A DNA stretch of 55,579 bases. It comes from Bacteroidales bacterium. GTDB lineage: Bacteria > Bacteroidota > Bacteroidia > Bacteroidales > PXBB01. This document shows positions 33,794 to 41,614 of this stretch, piece after piece. Position 1 is the first letter of the stretch; every line of letters begins with the position of its first letter. The translations under genes and the position numbers were made by a program. Location of the stretch: positions 1 through 55,579 of the forward strand of contig JAQVVM010000029.1 of NCBI GenBank assembly GCA_028698995.1, given 5' to 3'. The notes beneath the pieces were generated by a model, which was not told the origin of the DNA, searched no databases, and saw nothing but the letters and a program-made list of their open reading frames with translations.

Positions 33794-34945
33794 TCAGGAC
33801 AACTTGTTTCTGTACTCTTCGTATGTAAAGTTTTTAAGCAGCTCGAATGTATTACCCATTGTCCATTTACCTATGGAAGGATGTTTAACACCATTGAAAA
33901 ATGTCGTTTTTACCATGGTATAATGCATCATGTCTTCAAACACAATTCTATCTCCCACCTTCAACTCCCGCTCAAAAGAATAATCTCCCATGCCCATAAA
34001 ATCCCCTGATAGACAGGTATTTCCACCCAAGCGGTATTTTTTTTGCCCCTGTAAATAATCGGTGGCGCCCAAAATGTGTGGTTTGTATGGCATTTCAAGG
34101 CAATCGGGCATGTGTGCAGCAAAAGAAACATCGAGCATGGCAATGGTCATATCCGAGCGCTCAATGATATCTTCTACAGTTGTTACCAAATATCCTGTTC
34201 GCCAACCGATTGCACCTCCCGGTTCCAATATTATATTTTCAATATTTTTATATTTGGACTTAAATGCCCTGAGTAAATCTACCAAATGCCCTGTGTCATA
34301 GTCTTTGTGAGTCATAAGGTGTCCCCCTCCCATATTGAACCAACGAATTTTTTTGAGCAAGTGGCCGAATTTTTCTTCAACAACTTTAAGTGTTCTCTCA
34401 AGAACATAGGAATCATTTTCGCACAATAGATGAAAATGAAGACCATCAATGCCCTCAGGCAGATTTTCCCCAAGTTCCTCAGATTTTACACCCAACCTCG
34501 AATCGAAAGAGCCGGGATTATATAGAGCTGTCCCAACTTCTGAATACTCGGGATTAATTCTGATGCCAAAAGATGCTTTTTGGGTACCTTTTACTACGTG
34601 ATCTTTAAATCGCTCATATTGTGATAATGAATTAAATGTAAGATGTGTGCTTAAATCTAATATCTCACAAAACTCTTGTGCTGTATATATTGGTGCATAA
34701 GTATGAGCCTTGCATCCCATCTTTTCATTTATAAGCTTAGCCTCATTCAGGGAGCTGGCCGTTGCACCCCTCAGGTATTTTTTTATCAAAGGAAAAGTTT
34801 CCCATAAAGCATAACCTTTAAGGGCCAGAATAATTTCCACTCCTGCTGTTTCCTGAACTGTTCTGATAAGCTCAAGGTTCTCTATCAGCAAATTCTCATC
34901 AAGTACAAAACAAGGGGACGGAATTATGTTAAAATCAATGGCCAT
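33794..34945 (-). CDS. nspC: carboxynorspermidine/carboxyspermidine decarboxylase
   Basis: A 383-residue PLP-dependent decarboxylase of the alanine racemase-like fold that makes spermidine or norspermidine from the carboxylated precursor. The PLP lysine is Lys43 in ILALKGYALW. Other family marks are LHFHLLCE, WFNMGGGHLMTHKDYD, ILEPGGAIGWRTGYL, and the active-site Cys/Asp in GNTCLSGDFMG. This route replaces S-adenosylmethionine-dependent spermidine synthesis in many Bacteroidota. The partner carboxyspermidine dehydrogenase is not in the window. ahcY, a methyl-cycle gene, lies on the same strand across the accessory region. Confidence 0.95.
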   Translation of the reverse strand: MAIDFNIIPSPCFVLDENLLIENLELIRTVQETAGVEIILALKGYALWETFPLIKKYLRGATASSLNEAKLINEKMGCKAHTYAPIYTAQEFCEILDLSTHLTFNSLSQYERFKDHVVKGTQKASFGIRINPEYSEVGTALYNPGSFDSRLGVKSEELGENLPEGIDGLHFHLLCENDSYVLERTLKVVEEKFGHLLKKIRWFNMGGGHLMTHKDYDTGHLVDLLRAFKSKYKNIENIILEPGGAIGWRTGYLVTTVEDIIERSDMTIAMLDVSFAAHMPDCLEMPYKPHILGATDYLQGQKKYRLGGNTCLSGDFMGMGDYSFERELKVGDRIVFEDMMHYTMVKTTFFNGVKHPSIGKWTMGNTFELLKNFTYEEYRNKLS

Positions 34946-34987
34946 GCTATTACAAAAGATAAAAGATAAATTTTAATCGAGTTTATA

Positions 34988-34995
34988 CAAAAGTA
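34988..34995 (-). promoter_or_regulatory. -7 promoter box (TACTTTTG) of nspC
   Basis: Plus-strand CAAAAGTA reads TACTTTTG on the minus strand, a TAnnTTTG match 42 bases before the nspC ATG. The stretch 34996-35228 beyond it shows no gene, only a short TTCCTT/AAGGAA hairpin near 35131. Confidence 0.35.
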
Positions 34996-35228
34996 ATAAA
35001 ATTATTCTTTTTTCTGTTTCCATTTAATTTAGTGGAAGTCCGACCTTTATAAAAATGATTTGAAAATATTTTAAATCTTAGTTTGGGTAATTGTTAGGAA
35101 GTACAACATTTTTAATTAACAATATTTATTTCCTTGAAAAGGAATTACTTATGAAAAATTAACTTGAAGAAATTCTAAACCTTTGAAGTTTGCGATTTAG
35201 AAGCACTAAACTGTCGGCAAGTACTGAA

Positions 35229-35340
35229 CTTGATACGAAGCACAAAGCTTCATTTAACCGCTGGTGGTGTGAGGGGTGCACCTCGTCAGTTATTTTGATT
35301 GTTATTGGGAACTTAGGAGGCCGACTACTTGATTAGGCTT
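35229..35340 (+). other. group II intron 3'-end-like remnant
   Basis: The stretch with CTGGTGGTGTGAGGGGTGCA (from 35261), then CTCGTCAGTTATTTTG, and near the end GGCCGACTACTTGATTAGG resembles the domain V/VI region found after reverse transcriptase genes of bacterial group II introns (GTGTGAGAGG ... CTACTCGATT). A GAAGC/GCTTC hairpin precedes it. A canonical domain V stem is not clear and no reverse transcriptase is present, so at most this is a degraded 3' scar. It ends a few bases before the Fic stop codon. Confidence 0.35.
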
Positions 35341-35345
35341 AGTTT

Positions 35346-36302
35346 TCATTTGTATTTATATCGCGTTAAATTTTTATCTCCGATTTTTTCAATTAATCCA
35401 TTTTTCACTCCAAATTGTAAATCTCTACTTGCTGTTGCTGATGAGATTTCTCGAAAATTCTTTAAGTAATCTTTTCTTGAAAAATAATCTTTTTTTATGA
35501 TTGATTTAAAAAGGTTAATTCTATCAATATTCAATAAACTTATATTTTGTATATTTAATAAATCTTTCAATGATTCAAGAATAATTTCCAACATAAATTC
35601 AATAAATAAGGTTGATTCACCTCTACTATCGGATGTACCTAAAACCTCGTAATATCTTTCTTGGCGCTCTTTAATTAGTGTTTCAAAAGGTAAAAATTCA
35701 AATACAGGATAAGTTTCTTTCAAAATAAGTGTTTGCCATAATCGTCCCATTCTACCATTTCCATCAAAAAAAGGATGAATAAATTCCATTTCATAGTGAA
35801 ATACACAACTTTTTATTAAAATTAAATCATCGTCATTTTTTAAATAATCAAATAAATCTTTCATTAAAAGCTTAAGCATTTTACTTGGTGGAGCAATATG
35901 AGCAATCTCTGAACCTTTAACAATTCCAACAGATTTATTTCTTAACCTACCTGCATATTCAATAAGTCCATTCATTAATATACCATGAGCTTCACAAAAT
36001 GATTCAAAACTATATGGATTCAATTTATCGAGATAATCATAAACTGTTATGGCATTTTTAACTTCAAGTATGTCTTTCTTTGGTCCAACAACTCTTTTAT
36101 TTTCAATAATTGCAGTGATTTGTTCTAAAGTCAATGTATTTCCTTCAATTTCCAAAGAAGAATGAATTGTTTTAATACGGTTTTTCTTTCTTAATTCCGC
36201 AGGAGGTTTAGTTAGATGAACAGAATTAACTTCTCCAATTTTTTCAGAAATTAAAGCAACAAGTTTTAAGATTTTTCCTGTTATTGTATAAGGCGGTTTC
36301 AT
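35346..36302 (-). CDS. Fic family protein with self-inhibitory helix and C-terminal winged helix
   Basis: A 318-residue Fic protein, predicted to transfer AMP (or a related nucleotide) to target hydroxyls. The catalytic motif is complete: His176 in IHPFFDGNGRMGRLW, with Arg184 and Arg187. The N-terminal inhibitory motif (S/T)xxxE(G/N) is present as Ser49-Leu-Glu-Ile-Glu53-Gly54 in HSSLEIEGN, making it a class II, self-restrained Fic. The C-terminal about 60 residues (FSRKDYLKNFREISSATASRDLQFGVKNGLI) look like a winged helix-turn-helix. Three palindromic sites cover its promoter directly upstream, so autorepression is likely. No antitoxin gene is adjacent. It lies in a region that looks inserted between nspC and ahcY. 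Confidence 0.93.
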   Translation of the reverse strand: MKPPYTITGKILKLVALISEKIGEVNSVHLTKPPAELRKKNRIKTIHSSLEIEGNTLTLEQITAIIENKRVVGPKKDILEVKNAITVYDYLDKLNPYSFESFCEAHGILMNGLIEYAGRLRNKSVGIVKGSEIAHIAPPSKMLKLLMKDLFDYLKNDDDLILIKSCVFHYEMEFIHPFFDGNGRMGRLWQTLILKETYPVFEFLPFETLIKERQERYYEVLGTSDSRGESTLFIEFMLEIILESLKDLLNIQNISLLNIDRINLFKSIIKKDYFSRKDYLKNFREISSATASRDLQFGVKNGLIEKIGDKNLTRYKYK

Positions 36303-36312
36303 TTATTTTTTT

Positions 36313-36347
36313 TGATAGTATCATTTGATAGTATCAAAGATACTATT
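36313..36347 (-). promoter_or_regulatory. Fic promoter overlaid by three operator-like palindromes
   Basis: TGATAGTATCA occurs at 36313-36323 and again at 36326-36336; each is a palindrome about its centre base. A third, inverted and degenerate copy (GATACTATT) spans 36339-36347. Centres are about 13 bases apart. The minus-strand -7 box TATCTTTG (plus CAAAGATA, 36335-36342) lies across the second and third copies, 33 bases before the Fic ATG. A repressor bound here would block the promoter. The Fic protein's own C-terminal winged helix is the obvious candidate. Confidence 0.65.
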
Positions 36348-36399
36348 TTTGTTTAAAATAAGAGTAAGTTTTTTAAAATATTGTTTTCTCAAAATTCAG

Positions 36400-36520
36400 C
36401 CTAACGGCTGATGCTAAAAGCTGGCAGGCATTTCAGAGTGCTTCACTTTCAACCTGTGATAATGTTTATAAGTTGCAATACCCTTCTAGTTAGTGCTTTC
36501 TGCCGGCTTGATTTTAGTCT
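36400..36520. repeat. attC-like imperfect palindromic element
   Basis: The stretch opens with GCCTAACGGCT, then CTAAAAGCTGGCAG (36414-36427). It has a partly complementary partner CTGCCGGCTTGATTTTAG (36500-36517), giving an inverted repeat of about 104 bases with a bulge. The layout (CTAAC start, paired inner arms, long spacer) resembles integron attC sites and the attC-like elements scattered in environmental Bacteroidota genomes. No integrase is in the window. It lies between the Fic gene and the T9SS putative glycosidase; the rest of 36348-36555 holds no gene. Confidence 0.4.
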
Positions 36521-36555
36521 TTGTAAGCAACTGGTATTGGTTCATGTATGTAGTT

Positions 36556-38265
36556 CTAATTTTTAACAAATTTCTTGTAACCTAAATAGCTATTACCTTC
36601 TGATATGATCAGGTGATAAAAACCATCTGGAAGGTTTTCAATACTAATTCTTAACTCATCTCCGTAAATATTTGTAAAGGTTCTTACAGATTGTCCCAAA
36701 TTGTCATAAATTATAATAGTGCCATTTTTTAGACACCGTGATATATTAAGGCGCAGAATATTAGATGACGGATTAGGGAATAGCATTATAAGCTCATATT
36801 TGTAAAATTCCTCTTCCGTACTTGTAGGCACCATAGATCCTTCAAAAATTAATGGGAGCCTACTTGTATTAAAGGCATATATGCTATCGCTATTAAGGAT
36901 AATTTCTGTCCATAATGAATCGCCCATTATAGTTGGATAAATGAGCTGTTTATTGATTCCTTTGAGCGTTACAGAAGCAGAGTCTATTAAGTTCCAAATA
37001 AAGATATAATTATGAGATGATGCTTGAATTCTATATCCAACAATATTTTCATTATCCCAATAAAGACCATTGGTAATCGGAGCAGCATCAGTGTAATTAG
37101 ATATCGCTGATGCCAGACCTTTATAAACCCAATAAGAAGGTTTTTTTTCAAAATTTATTGACATCAAGTTTAGATCACCAAATTCCTGTCCCCAAGGGTC
37201 GTATTCAGGTCCAACATTCCATGCCAAACGGGTAAAGCCACTCCCGATACCACCCACAAAATATCTTATCACATAGGCGGCATTTTCCATTACTAATTGA
37301 GGTGAGAGGTAGCCAGTGTCGTTAATAGGATTAAAAACTTCAGCTTTGTACCTGAAAGGACCACCACCTTCAAGAGCCCAGAGTGATTTTATGCCAGCGG
37401 TATCGAAAAGAGATTTTAAGCCTACAGCACGTCCGGGAAAATGCTCAGCCAATCCATAGCAATGGATGTCGAATGCATCGTAATCTGTATTTTCAAATAT
37501 GTATAGCCAATTATTAAGGTTTTGCTGGTATTGTTGCGATGTGTCTAAGTGATGTCTTTGAATATAGAGGTTTTGGTTGATGGGAATAGAATCAGTTTCA
37601 ATATAATTAAGATAAAACAAATGCACATCAATTGAACCCCATCCCGCCATTTTAACAAGTGCATTGGGGTCAGCTTCTTTAATTGTCCGGTAGCTCATAT
37701 TGATATACCTCACATAGTCATCAGGAAAGGATTCATTATTGTTTGTACACCAAATACGTGTCATTTCTACCTCCAGTTGATAAACTCTAAAAGGATGAAC
37801 TAGCCCAGGATAATCATTGACCCCGTCCCCATTATATCTTTCCGTAAAAGCTGTTAGAAAATTTTTCCATGCAATTGTATCTCCCGGAAACCATGATGTT
37901 TCGGGTGATGGTAGGCTGGAGTCATGTATCCTTTCCCATAACACTTTTTCACAATGCGACCAACCTGTTGTATCTGCATTAGCTGTAGTATCCTGAATAC
38001 GTGGTGTGCATTTAAAAATAATAATGGGTTCAATACCAGTTGAACCATAAATATTAGCGATAATATCTGTGCCTGAAAAATCATAAACCCCAGCCGAATC
38101 AAATTTAAACCAATTGACATGATAACGGTATGAGCCAAATCCAAGTTCAATACTTTCGTAGGTTGGACTGTTTGCACAAAATGGATTGGATGTAATTTGG
38201 CTGTATGTACTGATATTGAAGTGAAACCAAACTAAACTGATTAAGAATAAATTTCTTGTTTTCAT
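36556..38265 (-). CDS. secreted putative TIM-barrel glycoside hydrolase with T9SS sorting domain
   Basis: About 569 residues from ATG 38265; the frame opens 25 codons earlier, but those codons run through repeat-like DNA and the signal peptide (LFLISLVWFHFNISTYSQ) starts at the chosen Met. The body has the flow of a GH-A clan (beta/alpha)8 barrel: IEPIIIFKC, VYQLEVEMTRIW with a candidate acid/base Glu, ALVKMAGWGS, AFDIHCYG and SLWALEGGGPF with a candidate nucleophile Glu, then FTRLAWNVGPE. A GH39-like enzyme is my best guess, but the family is not secure. The last about 75 residues are a T9SS sorting domain (IMLFPNPSSNILRLNI ... NSYLGYKKFVKN). It is flanked on both sides by palindromic elements, so it may have arrived as a unit. 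Confidence 0.75.
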   Translation of the reverse strand: MKTRNLFLISLVWFHFNISTYSQITSNPFCANSPTYESIELGFGSYRYHVNWFKFDSAGVYDFSGTDIIANIYGSTGIEPIIIFKCTPRIQDTTANADTTGWSHCEKVLWERIHDSSLPSPETSWFPGDTIAWKNFLTAFTERYNGDGVNDYPGLVHPFRVYQLEVEMTRIWCTNNNESFPDDYVRYINMSYRTIKEADPNALVKMAGWGSIDVHLFYLNYIETDSIPINQNLYIQRHHLDTSQQYQQNLNNWLYIFENTDYDAFDIHCYGLAEHFPGRAVGLKSLFDTAGIKSLWALEGGGPFRYKAEVFNPINDTGYLSPQLVMENAAYVIRYFVGGIGSGFTRLAWNVGPEYDPWGQEFGDLNLMSINFEKKPSYWVYKGLASAISNYTDAAPITNGLYWDNENIVGYRIQASSHNYIFIWNLIDSASVTLKGINKQLIYPTIMGDSLWTEIILNSDSIYAFNTSRLPLIFEGSMVPTSTEEEFYKYELIMLFPNPSSNILRLNISRCLKNGTIIIYDNLGQSVRTFTNIYGDELRISIENLPDGFYHLIISEGNSYLGYKKFVKN

Positions 38266-38279
38266 TTTTTTACTTGCTG

Positions 38280-38345
38280 CTAACGTTATGCGACTTGGCA
38301 CAGTGGTGGGCTTTAATAGCACCTTCCCGTCAAACCACAACCAAA
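38280..38345 (+). other. CTAACG-type repeat-like sequence upstream of the T9SS glycosidase gene
   Basis: CTAACGTTATGCG followed by TTGGCACAGTGGTGGGC resembles the left part of the attC-like element at 36400 (CTAACG, then TGGCA about 16-21 bases on). A weak GTGGT/ACCAC stem follows. It may be the partner end of a cassette or insertion unit carrying the intervening gene. The similarity is short and could be coincidence. Confidence 0.25.
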
Positions 38346-38424
38346 GTTAATTTATATTCACAAACCTGTCAAATATATATTCACCCGCCATTGAGCTAAG
38401 CCTTGCTTTTGCGTCAAGGAATTT

Positions 38425-38564
38425 ACTCTAAAAAGCAAGTAGAATATAAAATGCCACTAAAACACAAAAGCACGAAATTACACAAAACATTGGATGTTAA
38501 TGTTTTAACATTTAGTGAATTTTTTGTTTCCGTGTTTCTGTGGCTAAAAATGAGTTTTTAGAGT
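38425..38564. repeat. nested concentric inverted-repeat element (MITE-like)
   Basis: Three inverted repeats share nearly the same centre. Outer: ACTCTAAAAA (38425-38434) with TTTTTAGAGT (38555-38564). Middle: GCCACTAAAACACAAAAGCACG (from 38453) with the complement of GTTTCCGTGTTTCTGTGGC (ending 38544), imperfect over about 25 bases. Inner: ATGTTAA and TTAACAT around a TGTT loop (38494-38511). The whole can fold into one long hairpin of about 140 bases. The GCCAC-AAACAC style arms are reminiscent of a repeat seen in many environmental genomes. It occupies the centre of the 443-base gene-free stretch between 38265 and 38709. Confidence 0.6.
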
Positions 38565-38708
38565 GGACTCGTCAAGGCAAAGTAACATATTTTTAAAAAT
38601 TCCTCATCTGCAACGAAAAGAACTTTTTTATACGCCCAATTTTCAGAAATCAATTGCGCCTTTAGCACTACTGAGAACGAATAACAAAAACGCCTTTAAA
38701 AAATAATT

Positions 38709-40118
38709 TTAATACCTGTAAAGATCCGATTTGTAGGGTCCGTTTATTGGAACACCAATATAATCAGCTTGTTCTTGAGTAAGTCTGGTCAGTTTTACGC
38801 CTATCTTTTCAAGGTGTAAACGTGCCACTTCTTCGTCCAAATGTTTGGGAAGACAATATACACCGGTTTTGTATTCTTTGTTCCAAAGATCAATTTGTGC
38901 CAGAGTCTGATTTGTAAAAGAATTACTCATTACAAATGAAGGATGTCCGGTTGCACAACCAAGGTTCACGAGTCTGCCTTCGGCAAGCATAAAAATTTCG
39001 TGACCATCAGGAAATACATACTTATCAACTTGTGGTTTTATATTGACTTTTTTTATTCCCGGATAATTCTCCAATTTATCAACTTGAATTTCGTTATCGA
39101 AGTGTCCTATATTGCAGACAATGGATTGGTCTTTCATTTTCGCCATATGTTCAACAGTAATAACGTCTTTGTTTCCGGTTGTTGTAACATAAATATTGCC
39201 TTCATGAAGTGCATCTTCAACAGGAGCCACTTCATAACCTTCCATAGCTGCTTGTAGTGCACATATAGGATCAATTTCAGTAACAATAACGCGAGCACCA
39301 TACGATTTCATCGATTTGGCACAACCTTTACCCACATCACCATAACCCAGAACTACCACAACTTTACCTGCAATCATTACATCAGTAGCACGTTTGATAC
39401 CATCTGCCAAGGACTCTCGGCAACCATAAAGGTTGTCAAATTTTGATTTTGTAACTGAATCGTTTACATTTATTGCGGGAAACAAAAGTTGTCCTTTTTC
39501 CATCATTTGGTATAGACGATGAACACCTGTAGTTGTTTCTTCGGAAACACCCTTAATTTCAGGAAGCATATCATGCCATTTTCGTGGATTTTCGGCAAAA
39601 GTAGATTTCAAAAGGTTCAGAATAACCTCTTCTTCTTTGTTGGATGGTTTTGTTTCAAATAAAGATGGATTATTTTCTCCAAAGTACCCTTTGTGAATAA
39701 ATAAAGTAGCATCACCACCGTCGTCAACAATAAGAGTAGGGCCTTTACCACCCGGGAAATTTAAGGCTTGTTTTGTGCACCACCAATATTCTTCAAGAGT
39801 TTCACCTTTCCATGCAAAAACAGGTACACCACTTGCTGCAATTGCAGCAGCAGCATGATCCTGAGTTGAAAAAATATTACAACTGGCCCATCTGACGTCA
39901 GCACCTAACTCAACAAGGGTTTCTATTAAAACCGCTGTTTGAATTGTCATATGTAAAGAACCGGTTATTCTGGCTCCTTTAAGTGGTTTTTGTTGACCAT
40001 ATTTTGCCCTTAAAGATACCAAACCCGGCATTTCTTTTTCGGCTATTTCAATTTCTTTTCTTCCAAATTCAGCAAGGGAGATATCCTTTACTTTGTAGTT
40101 TAATGCATTTTCTGTCAT
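38709..40118 (-). CDS. ahcY: adenosylhomocysteinase
   Basis: A 469-residue S-adenosylhomocysteine hydrolase that splits SAH into adenosine and homocysteine, using tightly bound NAD. Characteristic blocks are [34 protein letters not shown], the segment [16 protein letters not shown], the NAD-binding loop [25 protein letters not shown] and the C-terminal [10 protein letters not shown]. It has the long-form insert (residues about 150-200) of the bacterial/plant-like subgroup. A TAATTTTG promoter box is about 35 bases upstream. No SAH riboswitch fold was found in the 125 bases between it and ribH. Confidence 0.97.
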   Translation of the reverse strand: MTENALNYKVKDISLAEFGRKEIEIAEKEMPGLVSLRAKYGQQKPLKGARITGSLHMTIQTAVLIETLVELGADVRWASCNIFSTQDHAAAAIAASGVPVFAWKGETLEEYWWCTKQALNFPGGKGPTLIVDDGGDATLFIHKGYFGENNPSLFETKPSNKEEEVILNLLKSTFAENPRKWHDMLPEIKGVSEETTTGVHRLYQMMEKGQLLFPAINVNDSVTKSKFDNLYGCRESLADGIKRATDVMIAGKVVVVLGYGDVGKGCAKSMKSYGARVIVTEIDPICALQAAMEGYEVAPVEDALHEGNIYVTTTGNKDVITVEHMAKMKDQSIVCNIGHFDNEIQVDKLENYPGIKKVNIKPQVDKYVFPDGHEIFMLAEGRLVNLGCATGHPSFVMSNSFTNQTLAQIDLWNKEYKTGVYCLPKHLDEEVARLHLEKIGVKLTRLTQEQADYIGVPINGPYKSDLYRY

Positions 40119-40151
40119 AACTTTGTATTCTTTTTAAATTGTTTTTTTTTG

Positions 40152-40159
40152 CAAAATTA
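40152..40159 (-). promoter_or_regulatory. -7 promoter box (TAATTTTG) of ahcY
   Basis: Plus-strand CAAAATTA reads TAATTTTG on the minus strand, a TAnnTTTG match 33 bases before the ahcY ATG. A CAAA at 40172-40175 could be part of an upstream element, but the spacing is short. Confidence 0.35.
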
Positions 40160-40243
40160 AGAATAATTGTACAAATATTAAATTATGTGTTTGTTATTCA
40201 ATTGTATAATGGGGTTTAAATGAAATCGAAAGCAAACTATTTG

Positions 40244-40741
40244 CTATGCCCCTGAAATATCTTCAGAAAGTTTTATCATTTTAATAGCAGCAATAGCAGC
40301 TTCAACACCCTTATTGCCGTTTTTTCCTCCTGCTCTTTCCTTGGCTTGTTCAAAGTTATCAGTCGTAAGGATGCCAAAAATTACAGGTCTGGAATATTGT
40401 AAATTTAAGCGCATAATGCCATCTGTAACACCCTTACAGACAAAGTCAAAATGACGTGTTTCTCCTTGAATAATACAGCCAAGGCATATTACTGCATCAA
40501 CTTCATGATGTTCCAAAATCCAATGTGCAGCTAAAGGAATTTCAAAACTACCGGGTACATATTTTACAACGATATTTTCATGCTTTACCTGATGTGCTTT
40601 TAAAGTTTCTAATGCTCCCTCCAAAAGGGCAAATGTAATTTCTTTGTTCCACTCTGAAACAACAATTCCAAAAGTCATTTCCGATGCATCAGGAACAGAC
40701 TCAGAATCATAATCTGATAAATTGTGTTTTTTTTCAGTCAT
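40244..40741 (-). CDS. ribH: 6,7-dimethyl-8-ribityllumazine synthase
   Basis: A 165-residue lumazine synthase that condenses 5-amino-6-ribitylamino-uracil with 3,4-dihydroxybutanone phosphate in riboflavin synthesis. Family marks are [56 protein letters not shown] with the catalytic His, and [25 protein letters not shown] short charged N-terminal extension (about 20 residues) precedes the fold. It lies 30 bases downstream of the TPR membrane protein gene, a pairing often seen in Bacteroidota. No FMN riboswitch is visible. Confidence 0.96.
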   Translation of the reverse strand: MTEKKHNLSDYDSESVPDASEMTFGIVVSEWNKEITFALLEGALETLKAHQVKHENIVVKYVPGSFEIPLAAHWILEHHEVDAVICLGCIIQGETRHFDFVCKGVTDGIMRLNLQYSRPVIFGILTTDNFEQAKERAGGKNGNKGVEAAIAAIKMIKLSEDISGA

Positions 40742-40771
40742 TTAAATAGATATTAGAAAAGCTGTGTGGCT

Positions 40772-41461
40772 TTATTCTTTTATTAAAGCTTTCGCTTTGG
40801 CAATATATTTATCAATCTCCCTGCTTTCATTACTGCCGTGGTGATTGTATTTTATCTCTTCATACATTTTAACGGCATTTTTAAAATCTCCGAGTTCTTC
40901 GTATGCCCAGCCGGCTTTAAGATAAAACAAAGGAGAGGTAAAGTCGTTTGAATTTTTCTTGGCTGCTTTTTCATATTGTTCCGCAGCTTTTTCAATTTGA
41001 CCAAGTTCCATATAGGCATCACCGATGGCTCCCATGGCCATAACTTTTACCAATTTGTCCTTGCCATTGAATTTCTTCAGATGTTTAATAGCTAACTCAT
41101 ATTGACCTTGTTTTAGATAAATTATACCCATGTAATAATGGGCAAGGTTTGCTGTTTTTGTCCACTTATAATTACTGGCAATATCAACAAAACCAATATA
41201 GTTCCCATCTCCATTTAAGGCCAGATCAAGAGAATCCATTTCAAAATAACGTTCTGCAGCCCAAATCTGTGTCTGTGCTTCAGCTTCTTTGCCTGCAATA
41301 TAATACTTCTTAACAAGAACAAATAATAGAATCACAACCACTATCACACCTATTATAGTGATGAGCATTTTCTGATTTTTCTCAATAAACTGTTCCGTTT
41401 TTGACAGTGTTTCTTCAACGACTTTGATGGGCTCCTGGTCTTTTTGTTTTTTCTTTAACAT
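40772..41461 (-). CDS. membrane-anchored TPR protein (YfgM-like)
   Basis: A 229-residue protein with a charged Lys-rich N-terminus, one transmembrane helix at about residues 33-55 (MLITIIGVIVVVILLFVLV) and periplasmic tetratricopeptide repeats: LAHYYMGIIYLKQGQYELAIKHL, AIGDAYMELGQIEKAAEQYEKA and FYLKAGWAYEELGDFKNAVKMYEEI. Such proteins act as scaffolds near the Sec translocon or chaperones; here the partner is unknown. It is divergent from rpsO and upstream of ribH. Its promoter box is TAATTTTG about 27 bases before the start. Confidence 0.88.
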   Translation of the reverse strand: MLKKKQKDQEPIKVVEETLSKTEQFIEKNQKMLITIIGVIVVVILLFVLVKKYYIAGKEAEAQTQIWAAERYFEMDSLDLALNGDGNYIGFVDIASNYKWTKTANLAHYYMGIIYLKQGQYELAIKHLKKFNGKDKLVKVMAMGAIGDAYMELGQIEKAAEQYEKAAKKNSNDFTSPLFYLKAGWAYEELGDFKNAVKMYEEIKYNHHGSNESREIDKYIAKAKALIKE

Positions 41462-41487
41462 ACTTTTGTGATTTTCAAATGAAAGTG

Positions 41488-41495
41488 CAAAATTA
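41488..41495 (-). promoter_or_regulatory. -7 promoter box (TAATTTTG) of the TPR-ribH operon
   Basis: Plus-strand CAAAATTA reads TAATTTTG on the minus strand, 26 bases before the ATG at 41461. It is back to back with the rpsO promoter in the 153-base divergent intergenic region. Confidence 0.4.
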
Positions 41496-41561
41496 ATTCT
41501 TTTATTTAAAATACTGTAATAAAAAAATGAAAAAAAAGATTTTTATATTAAAAATAAATAC

Positions 41562-41569
41562 TATCTTTG
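41562..41569 (+). promoter_or_regulatory. -7 promoter box (TATCTTTG) of rpsO
   Basis: TATCTTTG followed by CACC is the best TAnnTTTG match on the plus strand and lies 45 bases before the rpsO ATG. The region upstream is nearly pure A/T. The remaining leader of about 40 bases shows no stable fold. Confidence 0.6.
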
Positions 41570-41614
41570 CACCTCAATTTTAAGAAGAACAATAATTTAA
41601 AAATTAAATAAGAA

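Noticed and set aside
40119..40243. Possible SAH riboswitch near ahcY or FMN riboswitch near ribH
   Set aside because: No conserved core or suitable stems could be traced in the short AT-rich intergenic sequence.
41570..41614. S15 autoregulatory RNA in the rpsO leader
   Set aside because: The leader is about 40 bases, nearly all A/T, with no pseudoknot or stem I could support.
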